In this document: positions 17,046 to 26,690 of the stretch, piece by piece
Layout of the letters: each line of letters begins with the position of its first letter
How positions within the stretch are numbered: position 1 is the first letter of the stretch
Assembly: GCF_030323145.1 (NCBI RefSeq)
Contig: NZ_CP100470.1
Span: 2,583,001-2,647,000, forward strand
Source of the DNA: Mesorhizobium sp. C432A
GTDB taxonomy: Bacteria; Pseudomonadota; Alphaproteobacteria; Rhizobiales; Rhizobiaceae
Direction of reading: 5' to 3'
Length of the DNA stretch: 64,000 nt
Notes under the pieces: model-generated
Seen by the model: the letters and a program-made list of their open reading frames with translations, nothing else
Databases searched by the model: none
Told to the model about the DNA's origin: nothing
Program-made: the position numbers and the translations under genes

Positions 17046-17807
17046 CTATTTCGGCGCCATGCGGATTGCCCCATCGAGGCGGATGGTTTCGCCGTTCAGC
17101 ATCTGGTTTTCGACGATATGCAGGGCGAGCGCGGCATATTCGGACGGCTCGCCGAGGCGGGACGGGAAGGGCACGGCCGCGCCGAGCGAATCCTGCACCT
17201 CCTGCGGCATGCCGGCCATCATTGGCGTCTTGAAGATGCCGGGCGCGATGGTGCAGACGCGAATGCCGGAGCGCGCCAGGTCGCGGGCAACCGGCAGCGT
17301 CATGCCGACGACGCCGCCCTTGGATGCGGCATAGGCGGCCTGGCCGATCTGGCCATCATAAGCGGCCACCGACGCGGTGTTGACGATGACGCCGCGCTCG
17401 CCGCCCTGCAGCGGTTCGAGTTTGGCGGCACGGTCGGCGACGAGGCGGATCATGTTGAAGGTGCCGATCAAATTGATCTCGATCACCTTGCGGTACTGGT
17501 CGAGCGGATGTGGACCATCCTTGCCGATCGTCTTCACGCCGATGGCAATGCCCGCGCAATTGACCAGGATGCGCGCTGGCCCAAGTCTCTTTTCCACCTC
17601 GGTGACCGCGGCCGCACCGCTGTCGGCGCTGCTCACATCGCACTGGATGGCGGCGCCGCCAATGTCGCCCGCCACCTTCGATGCCCGGTCGATGCCGATA
17701 TCGAAAATGGCGACGCGCGCGCCCTTGTCGGCCAGCGCGCGGGCGGTTGCCTCGCCGAGGCCGGAGCCGCCGCCGGTTACGATCGCAATCTGGCCGTTCG
17801 GGTTCAT
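17046..17807 (-). CDS. SDR family dehydrogenase, 3-hydroxyacyl-CoA dehydrogenase type II-like
   Basis: A 253-residue classical short-chain dehydrogenase. It has the NAD(P) loop [10 protein letters not shown] at residues about 11-20, NCAG (about 87-90), catalytic Ser in [11 protein letters not shown], and the YAASK catalytic Tyr/Lys pair. The insertion [18 protein letters not shown] and the C-terminus [18 protein letters not shown] resemble HSD17B10-type 3-hydroxyacyl-CoA dehydrogenases. The acidic residue after the second strand (IFDIG) favours NAD. It is first in a probable operon with the racemase-like gene, which supports fatty acyl-CoA oxidation. Confidence 0.87.
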   Translation of the reverse strand: MNPNGQIAIVTGGGSGLGEATARALADKGARVAIFDIGIDRASKVAGDIGGAAIQCDVSSADSGAAAVTEVEKRLGPARILVNCAGIAIGVKTIGKDGPHPLDQYRKVIEINLIGTFNMIRLVADRAAKLEPLQGGERGVIVNTASVAAYDGQIGQAAYAASKGGVVGMTLPVARDLARSGIRVCTIAPGIFKTPMMAGMPQEVQDSLGAAVPFPSRLGEPSEYAALALHIVENQMLNGETIRLDGAIRMAPK

Positions 17808-17913
17808 GCTGCATGCTCCGTGCTGTTCCGGGTCATGCTACGGAGGTCGCCGCCATGGTGCAACCTGACCAATGGGGATCCATCGCGACCGGTGCCGTGA
17901 CCGATCCTGGAGC

Positions 17914-18450
17914 TCAGGCCATCACTGGTGCCTGCTCCGCGATCCTGGCAAGGCTGGCATGGCCGACCTCGCCGGAGAGCCGCGCCACGGCACCGGGCAC
18001 GATCTCGTGCGACAGCAGCCGGTCGAGGTCGACCGGGCGCGGCATGGAGATCTGGCCGCGGGGGATCTTTCTGAAGCCGAGCGGGCCGTAATAAGGCTCG
18101 TCGCCGACAAGGATCACCGCCGGCGCGCCGGCCTTGGCGGCCGCCTCCAGCGCGATCGCCACGAGCCGGCGGCCGATGCCGAGATTTTTGAAGGCGGGCC
18201 GCACGGCAAGCGGCCCGAGCATCAGCGCGCGGCCGGCGCCGGCGGCGATGCGGGTCATGCGCACCGAAGCAATGACGATGTCGCCATCCATGGCGACAAA
18301 GGACAGCGAGCGCTCGTGGCCGCCGGTCTCGCGGATCTTGTAGGCGGCCAGCACGAAACGGCCGGGGCCAAAGGCTTCGTCGTTGATGGCTTCGATTTCG
18401 GGATCATGCGCCGGAGTTTCCGGCAGGTATTTCACGTCGGCAAGGCTCAT
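17914..18450 (-). CDS. GNAT family N-acetyltransferase (YhbS-like)
   Basis: A 178-residue single-domain acetyltransferase. The acetyl-CoA pyrophosphate loop lies in the segment PAFKNLGIGRRLV (R/Q-x-x-G-x-G/A type), preceded by the strand ALMLGPLAVRP. The late motif EPYYGPLGFRKIPRG matches the YhbS group (COG3153). The acceptor may be an amine on a small molecule or protein; the sequence does not say. It is separated by about 106 bp from the SDR gene downstream. Confidence 0.88.
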   Translation of the reverse strand: MSLADVKYLPETPAHDPEIEAINDEAFGPGRFVLAAYKIRETGGHERSLSFVAMDGDIVIASVRMTRIAAGAGRALMLGPLAVRPAFKNLGIGRRLVAIALEAAAKAGAPAVILVGDEPYYGPLGFRKIPRGQISMPRPVDLDRLLSHEIVPGAVARLSGEVGHASLARIAEQAPVMA

Positions 18451-18721
18451 GGTCTTCGCGGTCCGATAAAGAGGAAAGGTTGCTGCAAGCGGCAGCGTTC
18501 GCCAGTCAGCGCTTTCTAAGCGCGGGCGCCCTTTCGTCGTCGGTCAAACCGGATCAAGCCAAGATCGAACATGCGGAGTGTCCGCTAGCATCAATTTCCG
18601 GCGGCTGCAATCGGCTGTTTTCATCCGGCGTTTCATACGAGTGACGCTCTGTTCAGCAGATGACGGCTTCGGCATTGCCGCCTTGCGACTACATTGGCCA
18701 AGGCACGCAAGGAGATTTCGT

Positions 18722-19708
18722 ATGGGATTGCTGGTCGAAGGCAAATGGCAGGGCCGTCCGGCCAATGTCGATAGCAGCGGCAGGTTCATCCGCGCCGAGA
18801 CGCAGTGGCGTGACTGGATCACGCGCGACGGCGCGCCGGCGCAAGGTCGTACGCGCGGCTTCAAGGCCGAGCCCGGACGCTACCATCTTTATGTCTCGCT
18901 CGCCTGTCCGTGGGCGCACCGCACGCTGATCTTTCGCGCGCTGAAGAAGCTAGAAGACATCATCCCGGTTTCAGTCGTGCATCATTTCCTCGGTGCTGAG
19001 GGCTGGACGTTTTTGGCCGAGGATGGCGCCACCGGCGACACGCTCTACGGCCTCGACTTCCTGCACCAAATCTACACCAAGGCCGATCCAGCCTATTCGG
19101 GCCGGGTTTCGGTGCCGGTGCTGTGGGACAAGAAGGAAGAGACCATCGTCTCCAATGAATCCGCCGAAATCATCCGCATGCTCAATTCGGCCTTCGACGA
19201 GTGGGGCGATGCCGCTCTCGATTCCTATCCGCCAGGCCTGCGCGGCGAGATCGACAAGGTCAATGCGCTGGTCTTTCCAGCCGTCAACAACGGCGTCTAC
19301 CGTGCCGGCTTTGCCACCACGCAAGCGGCCTATGAAGAGGCGTTCGGCGAGCTGTTCGCGGCGCTCGACACGCTGGAGGGCCGACTGTCAAAACAGCGCT
19401 ATCTCACTGGCGAGCGTGTCACCGAGGCCGATTGGCGGCTGTTCACCACGCTGGTGCGTTTCGACCCGGTCTATTTCGGCCATTTCAAATGCAATCTGCG
19501 CCGTATAGCCGACTATCCGAACCTTTCGAACTATCTGCGTGACCTCTACCAGGTGCCTGGTATCGCCGGCACGGTGAACCTGCACCACATCAAAATGCAC
19601 TATTACGGCAGCCACGAGAGCATCAACCCGACGCGCATCGTGCCGGTCGGGCCTGGGCTCGACTATGGCGCGCCGCACGACCGGGCGCGGTTCAGGCAGG
19701 CGGCGTGA
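18722..19708 (+). CDS. Glutathionyl-hydroquinone reductase (xi-class GST)
   Basis: A 328-residue enzyme of the YqjG/PcpF-like family. The thioredoxin-fold half contains the catalytic Cys in SLACPWAHRTLIFRALK, and the C-terminal helical half contains YLTGERVTEADWRLFTTLVRFDPVYFGHFKCN, both hallmarks of xi-class glutathione transferases. These enzymes reduce glutathionyl-hydroquinones to hydroquinones and glutathione, recycling quinone adducts in the cytosol. The ATG at 18722 follows AAGGAG and gives the standard N-terminus; the open frame upstream to 18578 is not supported. The gene converges with the Nudix gene. Confidence 0.95.
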   Translation: MGLLVEGKWQGRPANVDSSGRFIRAETQWRDWITRDGAPAQGRTRGFKAEPGRYHLYVSLACPWAHRTLIFRALKKLEDIIPVSVVHHFLGAEGWTFLAEDGATGDTLYGLDFLHQIYTKADPAYSGRVSVPVLWDKKEETIVSNESAEIIRMLNSAFDEWGDAALDSYPPGLRGEIDKVNALVFPAVNNGVYRAGFATTQAAYEEAFGELFAALDTLEGRLSKQRYLTGERVTEADWRLFTTLVRFDPVYFGHFKCNLRRIADYPNLSNYLRDLYQVPGIAGTVNLHHIKMHYYGSHESINPTRIVPVGPGLDYGAPHDRARFRQAA

Positions 19709-19724
19709 GCATCGGATTGACAGC

Positions 19725-20225
19725 CTACCAGTACGGCGATACCGGCTGGCCTTCAAAAACCTCGGCAAGCCGCCGCAGCGTCGCCGGCGTCGTGCCATGC
19801 GGCAAGCGGTCGAGCGGAAAGAAGCCTGCTTCGGCGATCTCGTGGTCCGGCAGTTTCGGCGCGGTCTGGTTGAAGGTTTCGATGAGATAGAGGCCGACAT
19901 GGTCGCGGCGGCTGGAGCGGCGGTTGAAATGCATCGATTTCAGCACCGGCTGGGCTGTCAGCGCGATGTTGCCTTCCTCGGCCAGTTCGCGCACCAGCGC
20001 CTCACCGAGCGTCTCGCCGACTTCGACGCCCCCGCCCGGCAATTGCCAGCCGGGAACGTAGGTGTGGCGGATGAGGAAGACAGTGTTCGAGGCGCGATCG
20101 TGGATCAGGCCGCGCACGCCCAGCGTCATCGGCCGCCGCAGCAGGAAATAGAGATGGAACAGCCTTGCCCTGAGGCCTGCCCAACCGGTCTGGCGAAACG
20201 CCTGCTCCGGGTCCGATATAGCCAT
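19725..20225 (-). CDS. Nudix hydrolase
   Basis: A 166-residue protein with a complete Nudix box, GGGVEVGETLGEALVRELAEEGNI split across residues about 63-86 (Gx5Ex7REUxEExGU). The metal-binding REVxEE-type glutamates are present. It should hydrolyse a nucleoside diphosphate linked to another group. The N-terminal RARLFHLYFLLRRPMTLGVRGLI is typical of a rhizobial subgroup of unknown substrate. It is transcribed divergently from the phosphoesterase gene. Confidence 0.9.
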   Translation of the reverse strand: MAISDPEQAFRQTGWAGLRARLFHLYFLLRRPMTLGVRGLIHDRASNTVFLIRHTYVPGWQLPGGGVEVGETLGEALVRELAEEGNIALTAQPVLKSMHFNRRSSRRDHVGLYLIETFNQTAPKLPDHEIAEAGFFPLDRLPHGTTPATLRRLAEVFEGQPVSPYW

Positions 20226-20296
20226 GACTAGCGAAACCGTGGATGGGCAGGAAACAGTGAGTGGAAAGCGGGGAACGCGTCGCCTATGAAGGAAGG

Positions 20297-21223
20297 ATGT
20301 TCAGGCTCGCGCATATTTCCGATGTCCATCTGGGGCCGCTTCCCGGTGTAACCTATCGCGAACTCGCGTCCAAGCGCGTCGTCGGCTACGTCAACTGGCA
20401 GCGCAACCGCCGCCGCCATATGCACGATGCCGTCATCGACACCATCGTCGCCGACATGAAGGCGAGCACACCCGACCACCTCACCGTTACCGGCGATCTG
20501 GTCAATCTGGCGCTCGACGGCGAGATCGAGATGGCCAAGCACTGGCTTGAGACGCTGGGTTCGCCGGAGGATGTCTCGGTGGTGCCGGGCAACCACGACG
20601 CCTATGTGCCGGGCGCCTTCGACAAGGTCTGCCGCTCCTGGGCGGCGTGGATGAGCGGCGACGGCGTGACTGCGCCGATCGACCGCAACGCTTTTCCCTA
20701 TCTGCGCGTACGCGGCAATGTCGCGCTGATCGGCGTTTCGACGGCGCGCGCCACGGCGCCGTTCATGGCCAACGGCTTCTTCCTCGAAGGTCAGGCGCAA
20801 AGGCTGGCGACAGTGCTCGACGCAACGAACAAACGCGGCCTGTTGCGGGTGATCATGATCCATCATCCGCCGGTGCGCGGCGCCGTCGCCCAGCAAAAGC
20901 GCCTGTTCGGCATCTCCCGCTTCCACAAGACCGTTCATAGGCATGGCGCCGAACTTGTGCTGCACGGCCATTCGCATCTGCCGTCGCTGTTCTTCATCGG
21001 CGGGCGCGGCGCCAGGATTCCGGTCGTCGGCGTCGCCGCCGCCGGGCAGTCGCCAGGCAGCAAGAACCCGGCGGCACAGTACAATCTGCTCGATATTGAC
21101 GGGGAGAAGGGCAATTGGCTGATTCGCCTGACGCGGCGCGGCCTGACCGGGCCGGCCTTGCCGCCATCGGACCTGCAGGTCATTGAACTCGGCGCGCAGA
21201 CACCGAGGCCTTCAGATCGTTGA
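20297..21223 (+). CDS. Metallophosphoesterase
   Basis: A 308-residue calcineurin-like phosphoesterase with all motifs in order: DVHLGP, GDLVN, GNHD, HHPP and HGHSHLP. These bind two metal ions and hydrolyse phosphomonoesters or diesters, as in CpdA-like cyclic-nucleotide phosphodiesterases and UDP-diacylglucosamine hydrolases. The ATG at 20297 has AAGGAAGG upstream and starts directly with the first strand (FRLAHISDVH). A GTG at 20261 would add twelve residues. Substrate unknown. Confidence 0.88.
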   Translation: MFRLAHISDVHLGPLPGVTYRELASKRVVGYVNWQRNRRRHMHDAVIDTIVADMKASTPDHLTVTGDLVNLALDGEIEMAKHWLETLGSPEDVSVVPGNHDAYVPGAFDKVCRSWAAWMSGDGVTAPIDRNAFPYLRVRGNVALIGVSTARATAPFMANGFFLEGQAQRLATVLDATNKRGLLRVIMIHHPPVRGAVAQQKRLFGISRFHKTVHRHGAELVLHGHSHLPSLFFIGGRGARIPVVGVAAAGQSPGSKNPAAQYNLLDIDGEKGNWLIRLTRRGLTGPALPPSDLQVIELGAQTPRPSDR

Positions 21224-21841
21224 TCAGAAGCTGATCTTCATCGCCATCAGGCGATCCCAAAACAGCGCGGCCGCCACCGCCAGGCCAACAAGCGCGCCGG
21301 CGGCGACGAAGCCCAGGCCTGCAAAGAAGGTTGACCAGCTCTTGCCTGGCGCGGCTGCTTGCAAGGGCGGCTCCGCTTCGACCACCGCAGGGCGTTTCAG
21401 GTCGGCGACGGCCGGCTCGACACCGCCCTCCATCATGCGCTGGCGCTCGACGATACGCTCCGCCACATAGCGCGTGACCTGATCGGCGACCGGTTTCATA
21501 TCGGTCGATTCGGCGAGCACGACGCGGCCGATGCGGGTATCCCTGAGAAAGCGGTAGGTGCGGCGGTCGCGCCCCATGGCGACATGGCTGACGGCGTCGA
21601 TCCACAGGCGGGGCTGCAGGCCGGAGGAGACGACGAAGTCGAAATTGTCCATGTCAGCGGGCACGTCGGCAAAGACCGGGGCGAGCTCGGCCGCGAGCAG
21701 ATCAAGCCGCATCCGGTGCGCCTCGCGCATGTCGACCACGACATCGTCGCGATCGGCGAAGGCATTTTTCACATCGCGAACGGCGTCGGACAGTTTGCGG
21801 GAGGTGTCGATGGGGGTGATGTTTTCGCCAGTGTCCTTCAT
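21224..21841 (-). CDS. Hypothetical protein with C-terminal membrane anchor
   Basis: A 205-residue protein that I do not recognise by function. The N-terminal 130 residues are soluble and charged (KLSDAVRDVKNAFADRDDVVVDMREAHRMRLDLLA). A Pro/Ala-rich linker follows, and then a single hydrophobic segment STFFAGLGFVAAGALVGLAVAAALF near residues 170-195, leaving a very short basic tail. This topology suggests a tail-anchored protein facing the cytoplasm. Its stop codon abuts the end of the convergent phosphoesterase gene. Translation is supported by codon bias and by the coherent topology. Confidence 0.7.
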   Translation of the reverse strand: MKDTGENITPIDTSRKLSDAVRDVKNAFADRDDVVVDMREAHRMRLDLLAAELAPVFADVPADMDNFDFVVSSGLQPRLWIDAVSHVAMGRDRRTYRFLRDTRIGRVVLAESTDMKPVADQVTRYVAERIVERQRMMEGGVEPAVADLKRPAVVEAEPPLQAAAPGKSWSTFFAGLGFVAAGALVGLAVAAALFWDRLMAMKISF

Positions 21842-21925
21842 CGGCGTCGCCTCGCTGATATGGTTAATTGCGAGTTAACACAGGCGGCGGCAAAATGCAC
21901 TGGCGAGATGCGGGGCGCAAGTAAG

Positions 21926-22728
21926 TTAGCTCGCCGCGGCCTCGAATGTCGGACGCAGGCGCCTGCCGCGGCGTGCCATGTTTCGGCGCACGGCCTGGGC
22001 GACCACATCAGGCACTTCCTCGACCAGCATATGGCCGGCATCGAGCACGTGATGAATATGAAAATGCGCCGGCAGACAATCAGCCTGGGTAAAGGGCAGC
22101 ACCGGATCGTCCGTTCCCCAAACCACCATCACCGGCATGTCGAGGGTGTCCAGCTGTTCGCGGGGTATGACCCCCTGCCGCTCGTTCCTGGTCATGACGG
22201 CCGATATCTCAATCAGCTTGCGCAACTGGCCGGGCGACGGCGTAGGTCCGCCAGGACGCCAACGATGCGTTCGGGCGGCGGGCTTCGCGGTCCCGACATG
22301 GCGGCAAGGCAGGCGCGGATTTCCCGTCTGTCGGCGGCCGCGGCGTAGCGGCGCAACAGCGGTCCGTTGATCTCGGGGCCAACACCGCCCGGCGCCAGAA
22401 GCGTCAGCGAGCCTATCCTTTCAGGCTCGGCAAGCGCCATCAGGGAGGCGACCGCGCCGCCCATCGAATGACCGGCGACATGCACCCTTGCTATCCCGCG
22501 TGCGGCGATATCGGCGAGAACCGCTCGCGCCGCTGTTTTGGCCGGGCCGCTGCCAGGAAATTCGAGAGACAGTCCGTGTCCCGGAAGATCGTAGGCCAAG
22601 GTCCTGACATCGGGCCCTAGCGACGCGGTCACCTCGCGCCAGATATCATGGCAACCACCGAAGCCATGCAGCAGGACGACCGTCTTCGGCCCGGCGCCCC
22701 GCTCGGCAACATAGAGGGATGAGACCAT
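21926..22728 (-). pseudogene. Alpha/beta fold hydrolase, disrupted by a frameshift
   Basis: Two adjacent minus-strand frames together make one alpha/beta hydrolase. The first (22728 to 22213) carries the oxyanion region LLHGFGG and the nucleophile elbow GHSMGG. The second (22225 to 21926) carries the acid in VWGTDDPVLPF and the histidine in DAGHMLVEE. The switch occurs near 22228-22245, where restoring one C in a CCC run on the coding strand joins LADLRRR to PGQLRKL in frame. All three catalytic residues exist, but no single frame holds them. This may be a real inactivating mutation or a one-base sequence error. The combined length, about 267 residues, is normal. Confidence 0.8.
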
Positions 22729-22831
22729 GAAAATGTGCGATTATTGCAAGACTGGAGAGGAAATTCCAATCGAGGCTGGATTGCTCCCAGTCCAGACCGA
22801 TGGCCAGTAAAGTTTTCGCGATCCGGAAAGA

Positions 22832-24640
22832 CTAGCTGGCGTTGCCGAGGCCCGCGGCGCGCAGCGCCTCAACCAGCCGGTCGGTCAGATCGGCGGGATA
22901 TTTGCGCTCGGCGAAGGCCGCGCGCGGATCGGCGGCGAATTTCGGGAATTTGGTGGTCAGCTCATCCAGAAGCTTGGCTGCCAGCTGTTCGCGGCCGGCA
23001 GCCTTGGCGCCGATCAGCCGCGCCGCCAGATAATGCGATTTCATCGCCGTCGTGCGCAGCGACTCGCTGGCTATCGCGGCCTTGTTCATCTCGCCCAGCA
23101 TGAATTGCCCGGCGAAAAGCCCAAAATCCCACCATGTCGGATGGCCGCTGAACGTCTCGACGGCATGGGTCAGGATGGGTGTTCCCTCGGCATATTTGCC
23201 GGCAAAGATCAGGCCATAGCCGTAAGCGGCAGCCATGCCGAGGTCGTAGGGGTTGAGCTCATAGGCCTTGCGCATCCAGCGGATCGATTCCTCGGTGTTG
23301 CCGAGGCGCGAATTGAGGTAGCCATAGGCGCGGTGCGCATAGGGGCTGGTCGGTCCCATCTGGATGGCGCGATGGGCGAAAGACATTGCCTGTTCGACCG
23401 TCGCGCCAGGCGGATAGGCGTAATGATCGGTTGCGGCCTCAAGGGTCAGGGAGGCCAGTTCCGAATAGACCAACGACGATTTCGCACCCTGGCCGGCGAG
23501 GTTGTCCAGGCAGCGATAGGCGGCCTCGTGCGTCCTGGTGCTCTGGTCGAGATAGTATCTGTCGTTGAGGATCAGGCAGCTCGTCAGCCCGGTCTGAATG
23601 CCGTTCTGTTCGATGTAGCTGTAGAGCGGGCCGGAGGCGGGAACGGTCGAGCTGAGGATGGCGGCGATACGATCCTCGACGGTGCCAGGTGCGCTGTCGG
23701 CGGCCGGCAGACTGCGGGACAAAAGCACGCGGCCGGTCGCCACGCTCTGCAGTTCGAGCGTCACGTCACCTGCCATTGGTCCCGGCAGGACATCGAAAAC
23801 GAAGCTGGTCGGGTCGGTGCTCGGATCGCGCTTGCTGTCGGCGTCGCGGCCGATGAAGTCGATCGTGTCGAAACCGGCAAGGCCGGCGCGCAGCGAAGCG
23901 GCGACGCGGCCGGCCTCGGGGCCGGTGGCCTTCACGGCGATATAGACGAGGGGCAGGGCCTCCATCGACGGCGATGCGATGCTGCTCGTTACGCCCGCGG
24001 TCTCGACCGCCGCGGTCGGATCGCTGCTGGCAAGCAATGCGCCGCTGCCCTGGCGCAGGATGAGCACGCCCAGCATGAGGATGACCAGCGTCATGGCGAC
24101 CCAGAAGAACTGGAGATGGCGCGCCAGCGAAGGCCCAGGTTCTGTAACCCCCAAGGCCGTCGCGGCAGCGGGAACGGCGTCAAGAGCCGTCTGGTCGGGC
24201 GATCCGGGCAAGGCGGCTACCGCCGCCGCAAGCGGCTCCTGCCCAACCGGCAGGCGTATGGCGTTGAGCTCATAGGACGGCACGTAGCCGCCGCGCGGAA
24301 TGGCAATGCGAACCGGTTCGGCGATGCCTTCATTGGCGAAATAATGCTGGAGAAGTTCGCGCAGCCGGCCTGCCTGCACCCGGACAACGGCGTCGGTCGA
24401 TGAATCGAAATCGCCGTCCTTGCCGAAGACGTCCATGGCGATGGAGAAACCCTTGAGCCTGTCGGCTTCGCCGGCCTGCTCGCGCTCAACAAGATAACGC
24501 AGCAACTTGCGCGCGCGCTCGGAACGGCCGAACGTTTCGCTGGCGAGCAGTCGCTCCAGTGTCTCGCGCACTGCGGGGGCGGCAGGCGTGGCATGCTGCA
24601 AGTGTCGATCCTCTCGAAGTCGGCACAGGTTGAGGCGCAA
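22832..24640 (-). CDS. Membrane-spanning TPR protein with N-terminal winged-helix-like domain
   Basis: A protein of about 600 residues. The N-terminal 100 residues (FGRSERARKLLRYLVE ... STDAVVRVQAGRLRELLQHYF ... IAIPRGGYVPSYE) match a domain found at the start of rhizobial TPR and adenylate-cyclase-like proteins and resemble the winged-helix part of ToxR/CadC-type regulators. A transmembrane segment (FFWVAMTLVILMLGVLIL) lies near residues 178-196. The C-terminal half contains TPR-like helical pairs (SPYAHRAYGYLNSRLGNTEESIRWMRKAYELNPYD). The start is uncertain: non-ATG codons only, the likely TTG lying about 10 codons downstream of the listed end. It could be a membrane-bound one-component regulator (inference). 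Confidence 0.72.
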   Translation of the reverse strand: MRLNLCRLREDRHLQHATPAAPAVRETLERLLASETFGRSERARKLLRYLVEREQAGEADRLKGFSIAMDVFGKDGDFDSSTDAVVRVQAGRLRELLQHYFANEGIAEPVRIAIPRGGYVPSYELNAIRLPVGQEPLAAAVAALPGSPDQTALDAVPAAATALGVTEPGPSLARHLQFFWVAMTLVILMLGVLILRQGSGALLASSDPTAAVETAGVTSSIASPSMEALPLVYIAVKATGPEAGRVAASLRAGLAGFDTIDFIGRDADSKRDPSTDPTSFVFDVLPGPMAGDVTLELQSVATGRVLLSRSLPAADSAPGTVEDRIAAILSSTVPASGPLYSYIEQNGIQTGLTSCLILNDRYYLDQSTRTHEAAYRCLDNLAGQGAKSSLVYSELASLTLEAATDHYAYPPGATVEQAMSFAHRAIQMGPTSPYAHRAYGYLNSRLGNTEESIRWMRKAYELNPYDLGMAAAYGYGLIFAGKYAEGTPILTHAVETFSGHPTWWDFGLFAGQFMLGEMNKAAIASESLRTTAMKSHYLAARLIGAKAAGREQLAAKLLDELTTKFPKFAADPRAAFAERKYPADLTDRLVEALRAAGLGNAS

Positions 24641-24759
24641 TCATATAGAGCCTGCACTTCCATACAAGCATGCTTATGTTATGCGATCGCGTAACACACC
24701 GGATAGTTGCCGGTGGTTGACACAAAAAACCGGAATTTCCCTCGGCAAATGGCGGATTT

Positions 24760-24787
24760 CCGGGCGCCGCGGACATTCGGCGCCCGG
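24760..24787. terminator. Hairpin downstream of leuA
   Basis: CCGGGCGCCG and CGGCGCCCGG are perfect 10-bp arms around an 8-base loop, starting 8 bp after the leuA stop on the minus strand. A T-rich stretch appears only about 25 bases further, so intrinsic termination may be partial. Confidence 0.5.
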
Positions 24788-24794
24788 GAAAATA

Positions 24795-26534
24795 TCAGCC
24801 GGCCTTGCGGCCGATTATCCGGTTGGCGGCCGAAACAACGGCTTCCAGCGAGGCGGCGACGATGTTGGTGTTGATGCCGGCGCCGAACAGCTTGCCGCCG
24901 GGATATTCCATCTCGACATAGGAAATCGCCGAGGCGTTCGAGCCGCGCTGGAGCGAATGTTCGGAATAATCAAGCACCGACATGTCGACGCCAACATGAC
25001 GCGACAGCGCATCGACGAAGCCGTCGATCGGGCCGGTGCCGGAGCCGGCGATGGTCGTCTCCTTGCCGTTGTCGAGGATCACCGCCTCGACCACGCGCCG
25101 GCCCTTTTTCTCGGTGTCGGGATAGGTGTGATGGTCGAGGAACTTCAGTCGTGCGCCGGGCTGGTCGACATAGGTTTCGATAAAGCGGTCATGGATGCGT
25201 TTTGCCGGCACTTCCTTGCCTTCGGCGTCGGTGATCGCCTGGATCTCCTGGCTGAACTCGATCTGCAGGTTGCGCGGCAGATTGAGGCCGTAGTCGGCCT
25301 GCAGCACATAGGCGATGCCGCCTTTGCCTGACTGCGAGTTGATGCGGATGATCGCCTCGTAGCTGCGCCCGACATCGGCCGGATCGATCGGCAGATAGGG
25401 CACTTCCCAGACCGGCGTGTTGGCCTTCTTCAAGGCCTTCATGCCCTTGTTGATGGCGTCCTGGTGCGAGCCGGAAAAGGCGGTGTAGACGAGTTCGCCG
25501 ACATAGGGATGGCGCTCGGAGATCTTCAGCTGGTTGGAATATTCGTAGACGTCCTTCATCCGGTTGATGTCGGAGCAATCCAGATGGGGATCGACCCCTT
25601 GCGTGTACATGTTGAGCGCCAGCGTCACGATGTCGACATTGCCGGTGCGCTCGCCATTGCCGAACAGCGTGCCTTCGACGCGGTCCGCACCCGCCATCAG
25701 GCCGAGCTCGGTGGTGGCGATGCCGGTGCCGCGATCGTTGTGGGGGTGCAGCGAGATCAGCAGGTTCTCGCGGTCGTCCAGGTTGCGGCACATCCATTCG
25801 ATCCGGTCGGCATAGATGTTGGGCGTCGACATCTCGACCGTCGACGGCAGGTTGATGATCAGCCTGTTGTCGGCTGTCGGCTTCACGATCTCGGTGACGG
25901 CGTTGCATATCTCCAGCGCGACTTCGAGCTCGGTGCCGGTAAAGCTTTCGGGCGAATATTCGAAGCGATAACCGCCGCCGGCTTTGGCCGCCATGTCGGT
26001 GATCATCTTGGCCGCGTCGGTGGCGATGCGCTTGATACCGCCGACATCCTTCTCGAAGACGACGCGACGCTGCAACTCGCTGGTCGAATTGTAGAAATGC
26101 ACGATCGGGTTGGTGGCGCCCTTCAGAGATTCGAAGGTGCGGGTGATGAGTTCGGGACGGCACTGCACCAGCACCTGTAGCGAAACATCGGCCGGCACAT
26201 TGCCTTCCTCGATGCACCAGCGGGCGAAATCGAAATCGGTCTGCGAGGCCGAGGGGAAACCGATCTCGATCTCCTTGAAACCCATGTCGAGCAGCAGGGC
26301 GAACATGCGCGCCTTGCGCTCATGACCCATTGGATCGATCAGCGCCTGGTTGCCGTCGCGCAAATCGACCGAGCACCAGACCGGTGCCTTGTCGATGACC
26401 TTGTTGGGCCAGGTGCGGTCGGTGAGACCGACCGTCGGATACGGCTGGTATTTTCGGGCCGCGCCCGGCATGTGGCCGGCCGCGCCTTTTACGCTTTCGG
26501 CTTCGCCGGCGCGGATGTCTTCTCGTGCGTTCAT
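24795..26534 (-). CDS. leuA: 2-isopropylmalate synthase
   Basis: A 579-residue LeuA of the long type, catalysing acetyl-CoA plus 2-oxoisovalerate to 2-isopropylmalate, the first committed step of leucine synthesis. The TIM barrel contains SVDLRDGNQAL, the metal site in ISLHPHNDRGTG and GNGERTGNVD. The C-terminal LeuA dimer domain (GRRVVEAVILDNGKE ... SGTGPIDGFVDALS) is the leucine feedback module. The ATG at 26534 was chosen; the upstream frame is open but belongs to the leader region. A leucine-rich leader peptide (26691-26810) with a downstream hairpin indicates attenuation control. Confidence 0.97.
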   Translation of the reverse strand: MNAREDIRAGEAESVKGAAGHMPGAARKYQPYPTVGLTDRTWPNKVIDKAPVWCSVDLRDGNQALIDPMGHERKARMFALLLDMGFKEIEIGFPSASQTDFDFARWCIEEGNVPADVSLQVLVQCRPELITRTFESLKGATNPIVHFYNSTSELQRRVVFEKDVGGIKRIATDAAKMITDMAAKAGGGYRFEYSPESFTGTELEVALEICNAVTEIVKPTADNRLIINLPSTVEMSTPNIYADRIEWMCRNLDDRENLLISLHPHNDRGTGIATTELGLMAGADRVEGTLFGNGERTGNVDIVTLALNMYTQGVDPHLDCSDINRMKDVYEYSNQLKISERHPYVGELVYTAFSGSHQDAINKGMKALKKANTPVWEVPYLPIDPADVGRSYEAIIRINSQSGKGGIAYVLQADYGLNLPRNLQIEFSQEIQAITDAEGKEVPAKRIHDRFIETYVDQPGARLKFLDHHTYPDTEKKGRRVVEAVILDNGKETTIAGSGTGPIDGFVDALSRHVGVDMSVLDYSEHSLQRGSNASAISYVEMEYPGGKLFGAGINTNIVAASLEAVVSAANRIIGRKAG

Positions 26535-26648
26535 CGTCTTGTTCTCCCGGCGGCTCCCGGATCGGTCTTCGGACGGATTCCAGGGCGAGCAGCGCCTTAT
26601 CAGATTTTCGTTCGCTTGATGTGAATTGCCAATTTCTGAACTGGCCAA

Positions 26649-26689
26649 GGAGCGTGCGCGTAAGCGGCGGTTCGACCGCCGGGCGCTCC
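26649..26689 (-). promoter_or_regulatory. Candidate leuA attenuator hairpin
   Basis: Immediately after the leader stop codon, GGAGCG and CGCTCC (outer stem) enclose an inner GGCGGT-TCG-ACCGCC stem. It is positioned as the downstream hairpin of a leader-peptide attenuator. No long U tract follows, so control may be by alternative pairing or Rho rather than a classical terminator. Confidence 0.45.
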
Positions 26690-26690
26690 T

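Noticed and set aside
15876..17900. 674-codon open frame on the plus strand
   Set aside because: Antisense shadow of the racemase-like and SDR genes, which carry complete family motifs.
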